Source: Cupriavidus necator N-1 (GTDB lineage Bacteria; Pseudomonadota; Gammaproteobacteria; Burkholderiales; Burkholderiaceae). Taken from it: a DNA stretch of 64,000 bases. The position numbers and the translations under genes were made by a program. The stretch is from assembly GCF_000219215.1 (NCBI RefSeq), contig NC_015726.1, positions 1,364,001 through 1,428,000 of the forward strand, written 5' to 3'. This document shows, in pieces, positions 15,226 to 24,300 of this stretch (positions are counted from its first letter, which is position 1; each line of letters begins with the position of its first letter). The notes below the pieces were generated by a model. The model saw only the letters and a list, made by a program, of their open reading frames with translations, had not been told where the DNA came from and made no database searches.

Positions 15226-16029
15226 ATGCCCTCGTCGCAGTATTCCCGTGAGGTTTTTTTGGCGAAGCACCCTGCGTGCGCATTCTGCGGGGCGCCAAGC
15301 ACAACTGTCGAACATTGCCCGCCGCGCGCGCTCTTTCAGTTCCGCGTTTGGCCCGAGGGTTTCGAGTTTCCCGCGTGTGACGCCTGCAATCATGGTACGG
15401 CCGACTACGATATTGTGGTGGCCATGCTCGCGCGCATGGACCCAACGGGAGACTCAGGAAATCAGGACGGCAAGCAAGTTGGGTACATGAAGAACGTGAA
15501 TGCCAGGTTCCCAGCATTGTTCAAGCGGATGATGCCGACCGCGGTGGAGGCACGGAGATTCAACCGAGTTATGGGTATCAGGCCGGAGCCGGGGCAGACG
15601 CACCAAGAGATTTGCCCGGTAAAGGTGCCGGATGAGGTGCATGACGCAGTGTGCGTGTTCGCTCGGAAGCTATCGAAAGGCGTTTATTACCAGACCACTG
15701 GTCAGGTTTTTCCCGAACAAGGCGGGTTGGCCCTGAATTGGTTCACGAACGCCGACCTGATGAGTGAAGGGAAGTATCCAGTTTTTGAGCTGCTTAGGGA
15801 GGTGAGTGGTGTCGTTCCGCAGCTAAAGCGAGCTGGCGCTGACTTGTCCGAGCAATTCCAGTACAAGATTTCCTTGGCCGACGACGGCACCGTGATGGTC
15901 CTTCAAGCCATATTTGGGAAGGCTTTCGGCTTCGTTGTTTTCGGCACCACGGTGCGAGGCGTTATCGAGGGAATAATTGAGCGTCTCCGAGCTGCAACAG
16001 GGAGAACTGGACCATTCGCATTGCTGTGA
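15226..16029 (+). CDS. HNH-endonuclease-like protein
   Basis: 267 residues. The N-terminal 60 residues hold C18-x2-C21, then VEHCPPRALF (Glu29-His30), then C51-x2-C54-N55-H56, the pattern of a zinc-binding beta-beta-alpha-metal HNH fold. The remaining 200 residues are of unknown fold. Proteins with this HNH start occur as solitary genes in genomic islands, where a nuclease role in phage defence is plausible. The ATG at 15,226 has no strong Shine-Dalgarno. GC is lower than in the chromosomal part of the window, which fits acquisition with the island. Confidence 0.6.
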   Translation: MPSSQYSREVFLAKHPACAFCGAPSTTVEHCPPRALFQFRVWPEGFEFPACDACNHGTADYDIVVAMLARMDPTGDSGNQDGKQVGYMKNVNARFPALFKRMMPTAVEARRFNRVMGIRPEPGQTHQEICPVKVPDEVHDAVCVFARKLSKGVYYQTTGQVFPEQGGLALNWFTNADLMSEGKYPVFELLREVSGVVPQLKRAGADLSEQFQYKISLADDGTVMVLQAIFGKAFGFVVFGTTVRGVIEGIIERLRAATGRTGPFALL

Positions 16030-16258
16030 GTTGGCGTCAGCGTTTGAGTTGTGTCAGTGGCACAGGTTCTGGGCGTTTGATATTCATTCACTAGCGCGAC
16101 CGCTCGCCAAACGCCAGCCTCAGCGCAAGGGCGGTATAACCAAGCTCCATTCGAGATGCTGTCCACGAATTCGGGGGCGGGCCGTGGCAGCAAATGGCAG
16201 GAACGTCTACGGCACTTATCGTTTCGCCTATTTCTTGGGGGATTCGCTAACAGTGCAA

Positions 16259-16616
16259 CTACTGTGCGGCAGTGGCCTTGTTCGGCAGCGTGCGTCGCAC
16301 TTTGTCCACCACACGCCGATGCTTGTCCTGAGCCTCTTCCCAGGTGGCCGAGTGGTAAATCCGGTCGAGACCATTGCCCCAGATGGTTGTCCAGAAGCTC
16401 GGCGGCTTGTCATCGTGCATGCTGGCCCAGCAGGAGAACCTGGTGCGCACCTCGACGCCATACTCCGGCAGCCCGGTCGTACAACTCATATTGCTTGCCA
16501 ATTGTGATCTTCCAGCCGACCTCCATGCCGAAGTCGAATACCCGGACTGGAGTGCCGCCGGCATCTAGGATGTAGATGCGGTCCCAGTTCTCGGGGATGG
16601 AGTAATCGGAGCCCAT
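16259..16616 (-). pseudogene. Unknown protein of the SOS cassette, frameshifted
   Basis: Two leftward frames together read as one protein: residues from MGSDYSIPENWDRIYILDAG up to KQYELYDR in the first frame, and LPEYGVEVRTRF, then KPPSFWTTIWGNGLDRIYHS to the end in the second. Removing one G from the GGG at 16,472-16,474 (CCC on the + strand) restores a single frame of about 118 codons, so a +1 frameshift is likely. It starts 7 bp after the stop of the gene at 16,624 and is the third gene of the LexA-boxed operon. No family is recognised. A sequencing error in the G-run is the alternative. Confidence 0.6.
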
Positions 16617-16623
16617 GGCAAGC

Positions 16624-16878
16624 TCAGCGCAATGTGAAGCGCACCGTGTGCGCATCCAAGGCGATCCATGGTCCGACCGCCAAGCGCAGCAGCTGGCCTT
16701 CGTCCCAGTACGATAAATGATCGGGCCGCCACTTCAACGCTCGAAGGTGGCGGACCTCAATGCCGGATACCACCAGGCCACTGGCAAGCGCGGCCACGGC
16801 ATCGCAGGGCAGGCGCAATTCTTCGCTGTCCTCGCCGAAGTAGTGGGCTTCGAGAAAAATCGTGGTGTGGGTGGCCAT
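16624..16878 (-). CDS. Small protein of unknown function, paralogue of the 19,411 gene
   Basis: 84 residues, acidic at the N-terminus. It shares the pattern I-x-LEA-x-YFG-x-DSE-x-LRLPC, then GIE-x-R-x-L-x-AL-x-W-x-PD-x-LS and a final RF-x-L with the 86-residue protein encoded at 19,411-19,671, at roughly 45 percent identity by eye. Predominantly beta. It is the middle gene of a leftward operon behind a LexA box. The paralogue lies just outside the attachment site, also behind a LexA box. No known family is recognised. Confidence 0.65.
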   Translation of the reverse strand: MATHTTIFLEAHYFGEDSEELRLPCDAVAALASGLVVSGIEVRHLRALKWRPDHLSYWDEGQLLRLAVGPWIALDAHTVRFTLR

Positions 16879-16902
16879 TCCGGAACCGACGCGATGGGGC
16901 GT

Positions 16903-17193
16903 TCAGTTGACGCGGTTCCAGGCGTCTTGAATCGCGCTGAACGTGGCAGGCATGACGTCGTGCCCGGTGAAGTCGGCGGGCGTGTCGTCCTTGGGATAGC
17001 CCAGCATGGGCGAAGCCTTGAGCATGCGCAGCAATGCAGGGGCGTGTTTGCCAGACTGGGCGACTTCGTGCATCACCTCATCCTCGATCTGGTGGATCAA
17101 CTTCCAGGTCAGGATGCCGGCCGCTCGGTGCTTGGCAACGATAGCGGGGGTGGCTTCAACGATGGAGGATTCGGCGGCTTCGAAGTGGTTCAT
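16903..17193 (-). CDS. SOS-boxed small helical protein, unknown function
   Basis: 96 residues, largely helical, beginning MNHFEAAESSIVEATPAIVA and containing LTWKLIHQIEDEVMHEVAQS. The frame extends to 17,271 but the extra part would be translated from the promoter and LexA box, so the ATG at 17,193 is taken. The LexA box begins 15 bp upstream; there is almost no leader and no Shine-Dalgarno, so the mRNA may be nearly leaderless. It heads a three-gene operon with the genes at 16,624 and 16,259. Function unknown. Confidence 0.6.
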   Translation of the reverse strand: MNHFEAAESSIVEATPAIVAKHRAAGILTWKLIHQIEDEVMHEVAQSGKHAPALLRMLKASPMLGYPKDDTPADFTGHDVMPATFSAIQDAWNRVN

Positions 17194-17207
17194 GATCGGC
17201 GAAAGTA

Positions 17208-17223
17208 CTGTATGTCCATACAG
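17208..17223. promoter_or_regulatory. LexA (SOS) box upstream of the 17,193 operon
   Basis: CTGT-ATGTCCAT-ACAG fits the CTGT-N8-ACAG LexA consensus exactly and is flanked by TA on each side to make a longer palindrome. A -10-like TATACT overlaps its upstream arm on the minus strand, so bound LexA would block the promoter. Confidence 0.75.
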
Positions 17224-17356
17224 TATATCAGGCATCCAATAAGCCGGGGAGAAAAGACCTGCAACCCGCAAGCTGCCGTGCCTATTTGTTTGGCAGGTTC
17301 TTGGATGGATTCGCCGCTATGCCTTGTGTGGCAAGGCTTGGCGGGAGATTTTTCAC

Positions 17357-17406
<50 letters not shown>

Positions 17407-17412
17407 GACAGA

Positions 17413-17450
17413 AACCCGCTTGGTGAATAGCCAAGCGGGTTTTTTATTTT
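17413..17450 (+). terminator. Terminator of the original tRNA-Pro gene
   Basis: Perfect 11-bp arms (AACCCGCTTGG/CCAAGCGGGTT) with a 7-nt loop and a T-rich tail, directly after the tRNA 3' end. Confidence 0.88.
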
Positions 17451-17548
17451 CCGCGTGGAAATGGCCGGCCGGTGCGGTAACGCTTTGATACAGCCGTCGC
17501 CGATGCCCGTTGCTATGCTCTGCCATCCTCCTGGCCGATTCCCCACCT

Positions 17549-17860
17549 ATGTTCCGAAAGCTCTGTGTGGCTACCTTTGCGCTCCTCTGGCTGACGGCCG
17601 CGCCTGCCGCACGCGCCGATGACCGCGGCTACCCGAGCGCCTATCGTGGCGGCGAGTACAAAGAGAAATTCCGTAGCGGCCCTTGTGAAATCGAACGCGA
17701 ACAGAAGCGCGATGGCGAATACAAGGAAGAGCGCAAATGCAAGGGTGGTCCGCGTGGCTATGAGCAGAAGCAGAAGTACCGCGACGGCCCTTGCCTGATC
17801 GAGCGCGAATGGAAGGACGACGGTGAATACGAAGAGAAGGTCGAATGCAAGCGTGGATGA
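17549..17860 (+). CDS. Secreted basic protein with two DGEY-x-E repeats
   Basis: 103 residues. A signal peptide (FRKLCVATFALLWLTAAPA, cleavage after ARA) is followed by a highly charged mature part with a twofold repeat: GPCEIEREQKRDGEYKEERK and GPCLIEREWKDDGEYEEKVE, each ending in a Cys, so four Cys could form two disulfides. I know no function; similar small periplasmic proteins are frequent in Cupriavidus and Ralstonia. The ATG at 17,549 is chosen because the signal peptide begins there. Confidence 0.7.
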   Translation: MFRKLCVATFALLWLTAAPAARADDRGYPSAYRGGEYKEKFRSGPCEIEREQKRDGEYKEERKCKGGPRGYEQKQKYRDGPCLIEREWKDDGEYEEKVECKRG

Positions 17861-17952
17861 GTGCATGACCTTTCGGTCCGTCAGCCGGGTGGCGTGGCTG
17901 GGCCGCAGCCCCATTGGCGGCTGCCCCCAATGCCGATTTCAGGCTTCGCGCA

Positions 17953-18255
17953 TCATGCCAGCACGGCATGCTGCCTGATCGACTCCAGCTTCTTCTCGCC
18001 GATCTTCTCCTTTGCCATTTCGGTGTCGAAGTGCGTCTGCAGGTTCATCCAACTCTGGGGATCGGTGCCGAAGAACGCACCAAGGCGTACAGCGGTGTCC
18101 GCCGTTATGGCGCGGCCACCCTTCACAATTTCATTGATACGGCGAGGCGGTACGTCGATGGCCTTGGCCAGGGCGTACTGAGAAATGCCAAGCGGGTCGA
18201 GCCAGTCCAGTTGAAGGATTTCTCCCGGAGTGGCCAGGGGTACTTCGCGTGCCAT
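17953..18255 (-). CDS. higA: HigA-type antitoxin (XRE family)
   Basis: 100 residues with a helix-turn-helix at about 24-60 (ISQYALAKAIDVPPRRINEI, then GGRAITADTAVRLGAFFGT), the standard HigA/VapI fold. It binds and neutralises HigB and represses the operon. It follows higB by 12 bp on the same strand, in the toxin-first order typical of hig loci. A GGAGGCC stretch precedes the ATG. Confidence 0.92.
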   Translation of the reverse strand: MAREVPLATPGEILQLDWLDPLGISQYALAKAIDVPPRRINEIVKGGRAITADTAVRLGAFFGTDPQSWMNLQTHFDTEMAKEKIGEKKLESIRQHAVLA

Positions 18256-18267
18256 GGAGGCCTCCTT

Positions 18268-18552
18268 TCAGTGGTAGTCGACGATCTCGACGTCGGTTGC
18301 ATGGCCATTGGCGAAGCAAAAGCAGATTCGCCATTGGTCGTTGATACGGATGCTGTGCTGACCAGCCCGGTGCCCTTGCAGCGCTTCCAGCCTGTTACCC
18401 GGCGGGACTCGCAGAAAGCTGAGGTCGCCGGCCGCGTGCAACTGCTGGAGCTTGCGCATGGCAACAGATTCTATGTTGACGAACCGGGCGATCCGCGTGC
18501 CAGCGAAGAGCAGTGCCGTGTCGCGGCAGTTGAACGAAGTGATCATGGTCAT
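18268..18552 (-). CDS. higB: HigB-type toxin (RelE superfamily mRNA interferase)
   Basis: 92-94 residues (ATG at 18,552 or 18,546). The RelE-fold features of the HigB/GraT-type are present: SVAMRKLQQLHAAGDLSFLR, PPGNRLEALQG, then HSIRINDQWRICFCF and the final EIVDYH with the C-terminal His. HigB cleaves mRNA at the ribosome under stress. Two palindromes lie immediately upstream of the start and would be the HigA operator. Confidence 0.93.
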   Translation of the reverse strand: MTMITSFNCRDTALLFAGTRIARFVNIESVAMRKLQQLHAAGDLSFLRVPPGNRLEALQGHRAGQHSIRINDQWRICFCFANGHATDVEIVDYH

Positions 18553-18553
18553 A

Positions 18554-18587
18554 TTAACGCGAAGCGTTAATAACGTAAAGCGTTATT
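18554..18587. promoter_or_regulatory. HigA operator: two adjacent palindromes upstream of higB
   Basis: First palindrome 18,554-18,570: TTAACGC-GAA-GCGTTAA. Second 18,569-18,587: AATAACG-TAAAG-CGTTATT. They share the half-site AACG/CGTT and touch each other just before the higB start codon. Confidence 0.75.
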
Positions 18588-18817
18588 ACTGTTTCCCGTG
18601 CGGCCTTGCCGAGCGGTTCGATTCCGGGAGCCCGCTCCAGACCGGGAGTGATAGGCGAGCTCAAGATTATCTGTAGCCGCAGGTATTGATCTGCATCCTG
18701 AGTGCCTGTTGGGCTATACGCGCTGCTCGGCCGTTTCCAGAAAAAGCGGCGAGATACCCGGGTTCTCCCATCATGGCCCGCTGGGGCCCTGGCTTAGACT
18801 CGTGCCGCTGTACTTGC

Positions 18818-18855
18818 CAGCCCGCCCGCACCCCGCCGCGGCGGGCTGTTTTTTT
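18818..18855 (+). terminator. Rho-independent terminator on the + strand, no gene before it
   Basis: Arms CAGCCCGCC and GGCGGGCTG around a 13-nt GC loop, then seven T's. The + strand upstream has no CDS back to 17,860. Confidence 0.75.
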
Positions 18856-18860
18856 GGGGG

Positions 18861-19367
18861 CTAGCGAGTCAGTCTGCCCAACAGCGCGTCATGTCCGCTT
18901 GCCAGGCCGGCAAGCGCTGTTGCGTCGGCCAGTTCGAAATCGCTGAAGCGGAAGGCCGGTGCCACGGTGCAGCCGACCAGGGCGAAGTCCACGCCATCGC
19001 CCAGATCCAGGCGTTCGGCGGCAAACCATAGTCCGGCGGGCACCATTGCCTGGAAGGCCGCGCCGGGATGCCGCAGCGGGTCGCCCAGGCGCTGCGTGAC
19101 GATGGTGCCGTCCACGATCCGGTGCACGTCCACGGGGGAGCCTGCGTGGTAGTGCCAGAGTTCGTCGGACCGGATGCGATGCCACGCGGAATAGTCGTTG
19201 CCGCACAGCATGTAGTGGATCGCGGTGCAGGCTTCGCGCGTGCGCCCGTCCTGGCAGACGACCTGTTCTTCGCCGCGATAGGTTTCGCGGTAGTAGCCGC
19301 CTTCCGGATGTGGCTGCAGGTCGAGCGAGCGGATCAGTTGGCGGGCGGTCGGACTGAGGTCTGGCAT
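18861..19367 (-). CDS. Cupin protein, DUF985 family
   Basis: 168 residues. The PHPEGGYYRETYRG opening, then IHYMLCGNDYSAWHRIRSDE and WHYHAGSPVDVH are the hallmark of the DUF985 cupin family (yeast YML079w-like), with His and Glu residues placed as in metal- or ligand-binding cupins. The activity is not established. The frame is open to 19,586, but the family starts at MPDLSPTARQLIRSL, hence 19,367. Confidence 0.85.
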   Translation of the reverse strand: MPDLSPTARQLIRSLDLQPHPEGGYYRETYRGEEQVVCQDGRTREACTAIHYMLCGNDYSAWHRIRSDELWHYHAGSPVDVHRIVDGTIVTQRLGDPLRHPGAAFQAMVPAGLWFAAERLDLGDGVDFALVGCTVAPAFRFSDFELADATALAGLASGHDALLGRLTR

Positions 19368-19410
19368 GTGGGCAAGGGGCGTGGCGCATCGGGGATGCGG
19401 AAGCCGTAGC

Positions 19411-19671
19411 TTAAAGCAGCGCGAAGCGTGCCTGGCCGGGGCCGACAAGGGCGGGGCGGCTGACCGGGTAGCGGTGACGGGTGCCCTGGGCGTCGAAGGA
19501 CAGGAAATCCGGCGTCCAGCGCAGCGCCTGCAGCTGGCGTGGCTCGATGCCGTCGACGAGGATGGCGCCGGCGCCCACGCAGACACTGCCGCAGGGCAGG
19601 CGCAGGGATTCGCTGTCGTCGCCGAAGTAGTAGGCCTCGAGCAGGATGGAATCGGACTGGTACAAGGGCAT
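19411..19671 (-). CDS. Small SOS-boxed protein, paralogue of the 16,624 gene
   Basis: 86 residues from the ATG at 19,671; the frame extends to 19,731 through the LexA box, so the longer form is unlikely. The body (ILLEAYYFGDDSESLRLPCG, then GIEPRQLQALRWTPDFLSFD) matches the 16,624 protein throughout. No family known. Unlike its paralogue it stands alone, without homologues of the 96- and 118-residue partner proteins, and it lies on the chromosomal side of the tRNA-Pro fragment. Confidence 0.65.
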   Translation of the reverse strand: MPLYQSDSILLEAYYFGDDSESLRLPCGSVCVGAGAILVDGIEPRQLQALRWTPDFLSFDAQGTRHRYPVSRPALVGPGQARFALL

Positions 19672-19688
19672 GGGGCAGTATCCGGATA

Positions 19689-19704
19689 CTGTATGAATGT
19701 ACAG
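19689..19704. promoter_or_regulatory. LexA (SOS) box upstream of the 19,671 gene
   Basis: CTGT-ATGAATGT-ACAG, an exact CTGT-N8-ACAG site flanked by TA on both sides, 17 bp before the start codon. As at 17,208, TATACT overlaps the upstream arm as a -10 on the minus strand. Confidence 0.78.
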
Positions 19705-19897
19705 TATAGCCCTGGCCGGCGGTTCGGTCATCCCCCACGATTCTCATTTTCGTGCGCCGGCACACCCTGCGGCGCTGTGTCCTTGCCGCGTGGAAGTTGG
19801 TGGCAAGCGGTGTCGGCCTGGATTGGTATAACCTGAAAACGATGCCGGTCGCACAGCGTGGTCGTGGCAGGCCGGCAGGGTCGCTACGGGGGATGCC

Positions 19898-20284
19898 ATG
19901 GCGAGGTGCGGGAGCAGGGCTTGCTGGTTTGGCTTGGGCGCGGTGCTGGGCGCGGCGCTGGGCAGTGCCTGCGCCATGCTGGTGCGCACCGCCGCGGAGC
20001 AGCGGGTGCTGCGCCAGCGCGATGCGCCGCTGGTGCCGTCCGATCCCGCGGCGGATCAGGCGCTGACCGATACCGCCACCGACGTGGTGGAGTACGGCGG
20101 CTTCGTGATCCACGTGTATTGCCACGCGCTGGGCATGGGGCGGTTCAAGGCCCTGTGCGATATCTGGGAGTCGGGCGCCGTGGTGCTGGAGGGTGGCGCG
20201 CCGCCGGCCACGCACGCGACGCCTGAAGACGCGCGGGCCGCGGCGATTTCGTGGGCGCGGCAATGGGTGCAGCACAATGGCTGA
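19898..20284 (+). CDS. Membrane-anchored small protein, unknown function
   Basis: 128 residues: an N-terminal hydrophobic helix (about 10-30, CWFGLGAVLGAALGSACAML) and a soluble domain with VVEYGGFVIHVYCHALGMGR and a C-terminal ARQWV helix. The helix may be a signal anchor. No family recognised. GGGGGATGCC before the ATG gives a fair ribosome site. It heads a run of four small rightward genes of unknown role. Confidence 0.6.
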   Translation: MARCGSRACWFGLGAVLGAALGSACAMLVRTAAEQRVLRQRDAPLVPSDPAADQALTDTATDVVEYGGFVIHVYCHALGMGRFKALCDIWESGAVVLEGGAPPATHATPEDARAAAISWARQWVQHNG

Positions 20285-20324
20285 AGGCGCCGCCGCGCAA
20301 TCATCGCCATGACAGGAGATGCCG

Positions 20325-20558
20325 ATGCACGCCTGTGACCTGTGTCATCAGCTGGTGGGCGAACCGTCCAGCGTGCCGCCGCACGAGAACCTGGCTGCCT
20401 CGGGCATGGCTGCGATGAGCAACCGCTGCAAGGTCGACAGCCGCTGGCGCTGCACTGGCTGCGGCGCCTGGATGTATCAGAGCACGGCATTGGGTGAGCC
20501 GCCGAATATGTGGCGAATGGGCCCGCGGCCGGCCGACTGGCCTGATAATCACGGCTGA
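20325..20558 (+). CDS. Small Cys-rich, zinc-binding-like protein
   Basis: 77 residues with C-x2-C pairs at the start (CDLC) and middle (WRCTGCGAWM), the pattern of a split zinc ribbon. AGGAG ends 6 bp before the ATG at 20,325 and touches an earlier ATG at 20,319, so the later start is preferred. No family name can be given. Confidence 0.6.
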   Translation: MHACDLCHQLVGEPSSVPPHENLAASGMAAMSNRCKVDSRWRCTGCGAWMYQSTALGEPPNMWRMGPRPADWPDNHG

Positions 20559-20649
20559 GCAGGCATGGCCGCGCCGCCACCAGGCGGTGCGGCCATGCCC
20601 GGTATCGCGCCCGGCTCAGGCTCTCGGGCGTCTGTTTCAAGGAGAATTC

Positions 20650-20838
20650 ATGTTTGTTTGTGGGAACCAGGCTTGCGGTGCGCGCTGGGAGCCGAATGAG
20701 GTGCAGATCCGCAATGAAGGGCAGGGTCCCGTGTTCCGCTGCCCGCAATGCGGTGCACGCAATCACGTCCAGGCACGCACCGCGCGCGACGGCAGCACGG
20801 TCTACCGCCAGGTGGCGGCGAAGCCGGCGCCGCGCTAG
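20650..20838 (+). CDS. Small zinc-ribbon protein
   Basis: 62 residues with two Cys pairs (C-x4-C in VCGNQACG and CPQCG), spaced as in a zinc ribbon, and a basic tail. AAGGAG lies 6 bp before the ATG. It probably binds nucleic acid or protein through the ribbon, but no function is known. Confidence 0.6.
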   Translation: MFVCGNQACGARWEPNEVQIRNEGQGPVFRCPQCGARNHVQARTARDGSTVYRQVAAKPAPR

Positions 20839-20938
20839 TCCGGACCGACGGCGGCACGCCATGTCACCCCACGCATGTGGGGTCAAATACACATGGCTGC
20901 TGCCTTAAGCTTGCTCAGGCGGGACCGTTATACACATC

Positions 20939-21298
20939 ATGGACTTTGCCGACCTTCCTCAAGACTCTGCTTCCAATGCCGAACGCATGGGCTGGGCGAA
21001 CGCTTCGCCGGAAGTGATCGCCAAGGTATTGAATTCAGCACTGGCAGCGCAGGATCTCTCAGGGTTTGCCGCGCTGCTGTCGGATATCGCGCGCGACCGT
21101 GGCCTCAAGGGCGAGCGTGCCGCGCACCAGTCGATCTACGACATGCCGTACGCCAGCCTGCTGCCCAGGCAGAAGCACCTGCTTTCCGATGCCTTCGATC
21201 TGCTGGTCCTGCTCGGGCTGGAACTGCGCCCGCGTGGTGCCGACGCAGGCTTCGGCGACGCTGCGGACATCGACACGGACGCAGAAGCAGACCAATAA
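20939..21298 (+). CDS. Solitary addiction-antidote-like helical protein
   Basis: 119 residues, helical. The segment SPEVIAKVLNSALAAQDLSG, then FAALLSDIARDRGL resembles the opening of HigA-like addiction-module antidotes, but the following part lacks a clear recognition helix and no toxin gene is adjacent. The C-terminus is acidic (DIDTDAEADQ). It is convergent with the glutamate dehydrogenase gene, 22 bp away. The function is uncertain. Confidence 0.6.
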   Translation: MDFADLPQDSASNAERMGWANASPEVIAKVLNSALAAQDLSGFAALLSDIARDRGLKGERAAHQSIYDMPYASLLPRQKHLLSDAFDLLVLLGLELRPRGADAGFGDAADIDTDAEADQ

Positions 21299-21320
21299 CC
21301 CCCGGCTGGACAGCGCCGCT

Positions 21321-24300
21321 CTATGCGCGTTCCAGCATACCGATTTCGCGCACCGCGACCGACAGCATCGACAGCCCAGCAGCCCCCGAGGCGCGCTGGT
21401 CGGCCAGCATGCGCGTAAAGCGTTCCAGCGCGCCATGACGGCTGGACCGCCACGCATCGATCATGGCTTCGGGCGTATCCAGTTCACCCGCCTGTGTCAG
21501 CACGCTGACGGTCAGTGCGCGCTTGAGCCGCCCCAGGTCTTCCAGCGTGGTGGTGCGTGCCAGCAGATCCCAGTGCGTGTCCGATGGCAGCGCCAGCGCG
21601 CGCTCGCGCAGCCAGCTGAAGCTCAGGTGGCTGTCCAGCGCGAAATAAACCCCCGCCACCAGGTCCAGGCTGCGTTCGCACGCGGTGGCCACTTCGGCGA
21701 TATCGAGCGCGGCAGCGGAGATCTCGCTGCCGGCCACGCGCACGGCCAGCGCTTCGTCGACCCCCGCATCCGTCAAGGCGCGGGTGCGCTCTGACAGCGC
21801 CGTCGCATCGGCCGGTGGCAGCAGCCGCGGCAGTTGCGGTGCCAGCCATTGCGCTGCCTGGGCAAAGCGCGCCAGATCCTCGGCGGCCTTGCTGCCGCTA
21901 CGCAGATAGCGGATGAACCACAGGCACGCGCGCTCCAGCAGCAGCGCCACGGCCCCGAACATGCGCGCCTGCTCGGCATCGGCCACACGGTTGTCCAGCG
22001 CATCGATCTCCTGCCACAGGGTGGTCAGGCCGAAGACATCGCGTGCGATCAGGCAGGCGCGCACGATATCGGCCGGGCGTGCGTCGGTCTCTTCCATGAT
22101 CCGGTGCACGAAGGTGGCGCCGATGCGATTGACCAGCATATTGGTCAGGTGCGTCGACAGGATCTCGCGTCGCAGCGGGTGGCGCTGCATCGCGTCGGTG
22201 TAACGCTGGCGCAGCGGAACCGGGAAATAGTCCGACAGCAGTCCGGCAACCAGCGCGTCTTCCGGCACGTCGGAGGCCAGCAGTTCGTCGTACAGCCACA
22301 TCTTGCTGTAGGCAAGCAGCACCGCACGTTCGGGCGATGCGAGGCCTTCATCGGCCAGCTTGCGCTCGGCGATTTCCTCCTCCGAAGGCAGGAACTCCAG
22401 CGGGCGGTTGAGCCGCCCGGCGCGCTCCAGCCAGCGCACCAGGCGCGCCTCGCCGTCGAGCAGCGCGGGGTTGCTGCGCCCGGCCACGGACAGTGCCTGG
22501 GTCTGGTAGTAGTTGTCCTGCAGCACCAGCAGGCCGACCTCGTCGGTCATCTCGGCCAGCAGCTTGTTGCGCTGCTTCTCGGTCATTTCGCCGTCGGCAA
22601 CCACCAGTCCGAGCAGGATCTTGATATTGACCTCGTGGTCCGAGCAATCCACCCCGGCCGAGTTGTCGATGGCATCGGTGTTGATGCGACCGCCGTTGCG
22701 CGCGAACTCGATGCGGCCCAGCTGGGTGAAGCCGAGGTTGCCGCCTTCGCCGACCACCTTGCAGCGCAGGTCGTTGCCATTGACGCGCACCGCGTCGTTG
22801 GTGCGGTCGCCGGCCTGCAGGTGGGTTTCCTGGCTGGACTTGACGTAGGTGCCGATGCCGCCGTTGTAGAGCAGGTCGACCGGCGCCATCAGGATGGCGT
22901 GGATCAGCTCGGCCGGCGACAGTGTGGCTGCCGTGACCCCCAGCACTGCCTGCACCTGCGGCGACAGCGGGATGGTCTTGGCGCTGCGCGGATAGATGCC
23001 GCCGCCGGCGGAGATCAGCGTGGCGTCGTAGTCGGCCCAGCTGGAGCGGGGCAGGCCGAACAGCCGCGTGCGTTCCTGCAGGCTCCTTGCCGTGTCCGGG
23101 TCGGGATCGAGGAAGATATGCCGGTGGTCGAAAGCGGCCACCAGCCGGATATGCGGCGACAGCAGCATGCCGTTGCCGAACACGTCGCCCGACATGTCGC
23201 CGATGCCGGCCACGGTGAAGTCCGTGGTCTGGATATCGACACCCATCTCGCGGAAATGCCGCTTGACCGATTCCCACGCACCGCGCGCGGTAATGCCCAT
23301 CTTCTTGTGGTCATATCCGACCGAGCCCCCGGACGCAAAGGCATCGCCAAGCCAGAAGCCGTACTCGGCCGAGATCGCGTTGGCGAAGTCGGAGAACGTC
23401 GCGGTGCCCTTGTCGGCGGCGACCACCAGGTAGGGGTCGTTGTCGTCGTGGCGCACCACCTCGGGTGGCGGCACCAGCTGGCCGCCGACGAGGTTGTCGG
23501 TCAGGTCCAGCAGCCCGCGCAGGAAGGTCTGGTAGCAGGCAATGCCCTCCTGCAGGAAAGCATCGCGGTCGGTGGGCGGGGGCGGGCGTTTGACCACGAA
23601 GCCGCCCTTGGAGCCCACCGGCACGATCACCGTGTTCTTGACCATCTGCGCCTTCATCAGTCCCAGCACTTCCGTGCGGAAGTCCTCGCGCCGGTCTGAC
23701 CAGCGCAGTCCGCCGCGGGCCACGCGCCCGCCGCGCAGGTGCACGCCCTCAACGCGTGGCGAGTAGACCCAGATCTCGAACATCGGGCGCGGCTCGGGCA
23801 GGCCGGGGACCAGCGCGGGATTGAACTTGAACGACACATACGGGCGCGGCTGGCTTTCCTCGCCACGGTGGAAATAGTTGGTGCGCACGGTGGCGTTGAT
23901 CACGCCCAGGAAGAGCCGCAGGATGCGGTCCTCGTCCAGGTTGGGCACCTTGTCCAGCGCCGCGCCGATATCGGCCAGCAGCTTGTCGCAGCGCGCCTGG
24001 CGGGCGGTGTCGGTGGCGACCTCGCTGAAGGTGTCGAAGCGCGCAACGAACAGGCCGACCAGCATGGCGGCAATGGCCGCGTTGCCGGTCAGTGCGCGCT
24101 CGATATAGGCGTCGCTGAAGGTCGAGCCGACCTGGCGCAGGTAGCGGGCATAGGCGCGCAGGATGGTGACGTCGCGCGCGGCCAGCTCGGCGCGCAGCAC
24201 CAGGCGGTTGAAATCGTCGTTCTCGATCTCGCCGTGCCAGGCGCGCGCGAAGGCATCCTCGAACAATGCCTTGACGCGCGCGATATCGAATTCCGCCGCG

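Noticed and set aside
18613..18639. tRNA-Gly-like 3' end (GGTTCGATTCC then GCCCGCTCCA)
   Set aside because: The T-stem does not pair and nothing upstream resembles an anticodon arm, so it may be chance; a decayed attachment site cannot be excluded.
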